A stretch of 6,217 nucleotides of DNA from assembly GCA_947259435.1 (NCBI GenBank), contig CAMYMP010000550.1:1-6217 (forward strand). The letters are read 5' to 3'. Position 1 is the stretch's first letter. Every line of letters begins with the position of its first letter. The translations under genes and the position numbers were made by a program. Below, piece after piece: positions 4,950-6,217 of the stretch. This DNA comes from an uncultured Woeseiaceae bacterium (lineage in GTDB: Bacteria; Pseudomonadota; Gammaproteobacteria; Woeseiales; Woeseiaceae). The notes beneath the pieces were generated by a model. The model was not told the DNA's origin and did no database searches. It was given only the letters and a program-made list of their open reading frames with translations.

Positions 4950-6217
4950 GTGCAAAGTACGACGCTGATACTGATACTCGCTGCGATGTCGGTTGTCGCC
5001 TTCTACGGAGGGCGCCGCCGTTCGGTAGCTCTCGTGGGCGGTCCGCGGCAAGGTTCGGTTCTGCATTCGCTGCCGGGCTACTATGGCTACTTCACCGCGA
5101 TCTGGCTGCTGTTGCCGGCACTCGGTGTCCTGTTGCTGTGGATGTTCTTCGAGCCGGCGGTCATCGTCGCGCTTGTCGTTCGGGGATTGCCGGAATCATA
5201 CCAATCTCTGTCGGCAGGCGAACTCAACCTGTTCGTGAACAATATCCAGAATCTTGCTGCCGGCGATGCCATCAGCGGTGAATCCGATGCAGTTCTCCGC
5301 GATGCAGCCGCGCGTTTTCTCGAATACACGGCCACCAGTCGCCGCATACTCGCGACGCTCGCACTGGGAGTGGGCGGGCTGGGCGGTACCATCGCCTGGC
5401 GACGCATTCGACCGGACCTCAGGGCGCGGAATCGGGTAGAGCAGATCATTCTCCTGGGGCTCATCGCCGCGTCCAGCATCGCGATTTTGACGACGATTGG
5501 CATCGTGCTCTCAGTCCTGTTCGAGGCGATTCGCTTTTTTCAGAAGGTACCGGTTACCGAGTTCTTGTTCGGCTTGAACTGGAGCCCGCAGACAGCGATT
5601 CGCGCCGATCAGGTCGGCTCCTCGGGAAGCTTCGGTGCTGTGCCGCTTTTTACAGGCACTTTGTTGATTACGGCTATAGCGATGTTCGTTGCGGTCCCTG
5701 TCGGGCTAATGACCGCGATCTTCCTGGCAGAGTACTCGTCACAGAGAATCCGGGACGTTGCCAAGCCACTGCTCGAGGTGCTGGCGGGAATTCCAACAGT
5801 TGTTTACGGGTTTTTCGCCGCCCTGACCGTGGCGCCCTGGGTGCGACGCGCCGGGGAGTCTTTCGGCATCGACGTTGCATCAGAAAGTGCGTTGGCGGCC
5901 GGACTCGTCATGGGGATCATGATCATCCCGCTCGTTTCGTCGCTCGCTGACGATGCAATCAATGCCGTTCCGATCGCAATGCGCGACGGCGCCCTCGGAC
6001 TGGGCTCGACCCGCTCCGAAACCATGACCCGGGTCATACTTCCGGCGGCGCTGCCGGGCATCGTCGGTGGCATTCTGCTGGCCGTATCGCGCGCGATCGG
6101 TGAGACGATGATTGTCGTCATGGCAGCGGGACTCGCCGCGAACCTGACGGCCAACCCATTTGAGGCAGTGACAACCGTGACGGTGCAGATCGTTACGCTG
6201 CTGGTCGGCGACCAGGA
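4950..6217 (+). CDS. pstC: Phosphate ABC transporter permease PstC, long form (3' end outside the window)
   Basis: PstC pairs with PstA to form the inner-membrane channel for phosphate, powered by PstB. The frame is open from a GTG at 4950 to the window edge, giving 422 complete codons plus two bases. GGGAG at 4933-4937 precedes the start. The core permease domain starts near residue 236 (GTLLITAIAMFVAVPVG), continues through PLLEVLAGIPTVVYGFF, and has the cytoplasmic EAA-type loop that contacts the ATPase (DGALGLGSTRSETMTRVILP, 346-365), then SRAIGETM. Ahead of this lies an N-terminal part of about 230 residues that the 319-residue E. coli PstC lacks. It has hydrophobic segments at about 2-17, 48-67, 133-150 and 166-191 and a hydrophilic, mostly helical stretch at 70-130. 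Long PstC proteins of this kind are known, with an N-terminal domain I recall as DUF3708. Its role is unknown to me. pstA and pstB are expected next. Confidence 0.92.
   Translation, partial: MQSTTLILILAAMSVVAFYGGRRRSVALVGGPRQGSVLHSLPGYYGYFTAIWLLLPALGVLLLWMFFEPAVIVALVVRGLPESYQSLSAGELNLFVNNIQNLAAGDAISGESDAVLRDAAARFLEYTATSRRILATLALGVGGLGGTIAWRRIRPDLRARNRVEQIILLGLIAASSIAILTTIGIVLSVLFEAIRFFQKVPVTEFLFGLNWSPQTAIRADQVGSSGSFGAVPLFTGTLLITAIAMFVAVPVGLMTAIFLAEYSSQRIRDVAKPLLEVLAGIPTVVYGFFAALTVAPWVRRAGESFGIDVASESALAAGLVMGIMIIPLVSSLADDAINAVPIAMRDGALGLGSTRSETMTRVILPAALPGIVGGILLAVSRAIGETMIVVMAAGLAANLTANPFEAVTTVTVQIVTLLVGDQ

Noticed and set aside
5087..6154. Minus-strand open frames within the pstC region
   Set aside because: The plus-strand frame is an uninterrupted, clearly homologous PstC; the reverse frames are low-complexity, arginine- or serine-rich shadows.

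Overview
The window looks like chromosomal DNA of a free-living, probably marine gammaproteobacterium. This rests on moderately high GC content, an outer-membrane porin, DsbB and DapE of gammaproteobacterial type, and Pho boxes that resemble the E. coli consensus. No lineage marker gene is present, so this is an inference. There is no rRNA, tRNA, CRISPR array, IS element or phage gene.

Layout from left to right: (1) a Pho-box promoter (27-71) drives a putative outer-membrane porin (130-1431, +). (2) phoU, the phosphate-signalling regulator, follows (open frame from 1473; first ATG at 1533, end 2129, +). (3) dsbB, for periplasmic disulfide formation, starts 6 nt after phoU (2136-2687, +). (4) dapE, for lysine and diaminopimelate synthesis, lies on the opposite strand (3699-2569, -) and converges on dsbB with a 119-bp overlap of coding ends. 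(5) An AT-rich divergent intergenic region with a second Pho box (3789-3806) separates dapE from pstS (3856-4929, +). (6) pstC follows 20 nt downstream (4950 to past the window edge, +). It is open throughout and about 422 codons are visible.

How the genes fit together: this is a phosphate-starvation locus interrupted by two housekeeping genes. The porin would let phosphate cross the outer membrane, PstS would capture it in the periplasm, PstC is half of the inner-membrane channel (pstA and pstB are expected just beyond the window), and PhoU would signal transporter status to the PhoR/PhoB system. Both transport promoters carry Pho boxes with the same AATT spacer. PstS has two closely spaced cysteine pairs and the porin has one, so a DsbB-dependent oxidation step is a plausible but unproven link to the neighbouring dsbB.

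The most unusual points are: the conserved N-terminus of PhoU continues upstream of any normal start codon; PhoU is short at its C-terminus; and dsbB and dapE appear to have been fused tail to tail by loss of DNA near position 2598, which shortened both proteins. I found no sign of an entirely new system. The novelty lies in gene-end architecture and regulation.
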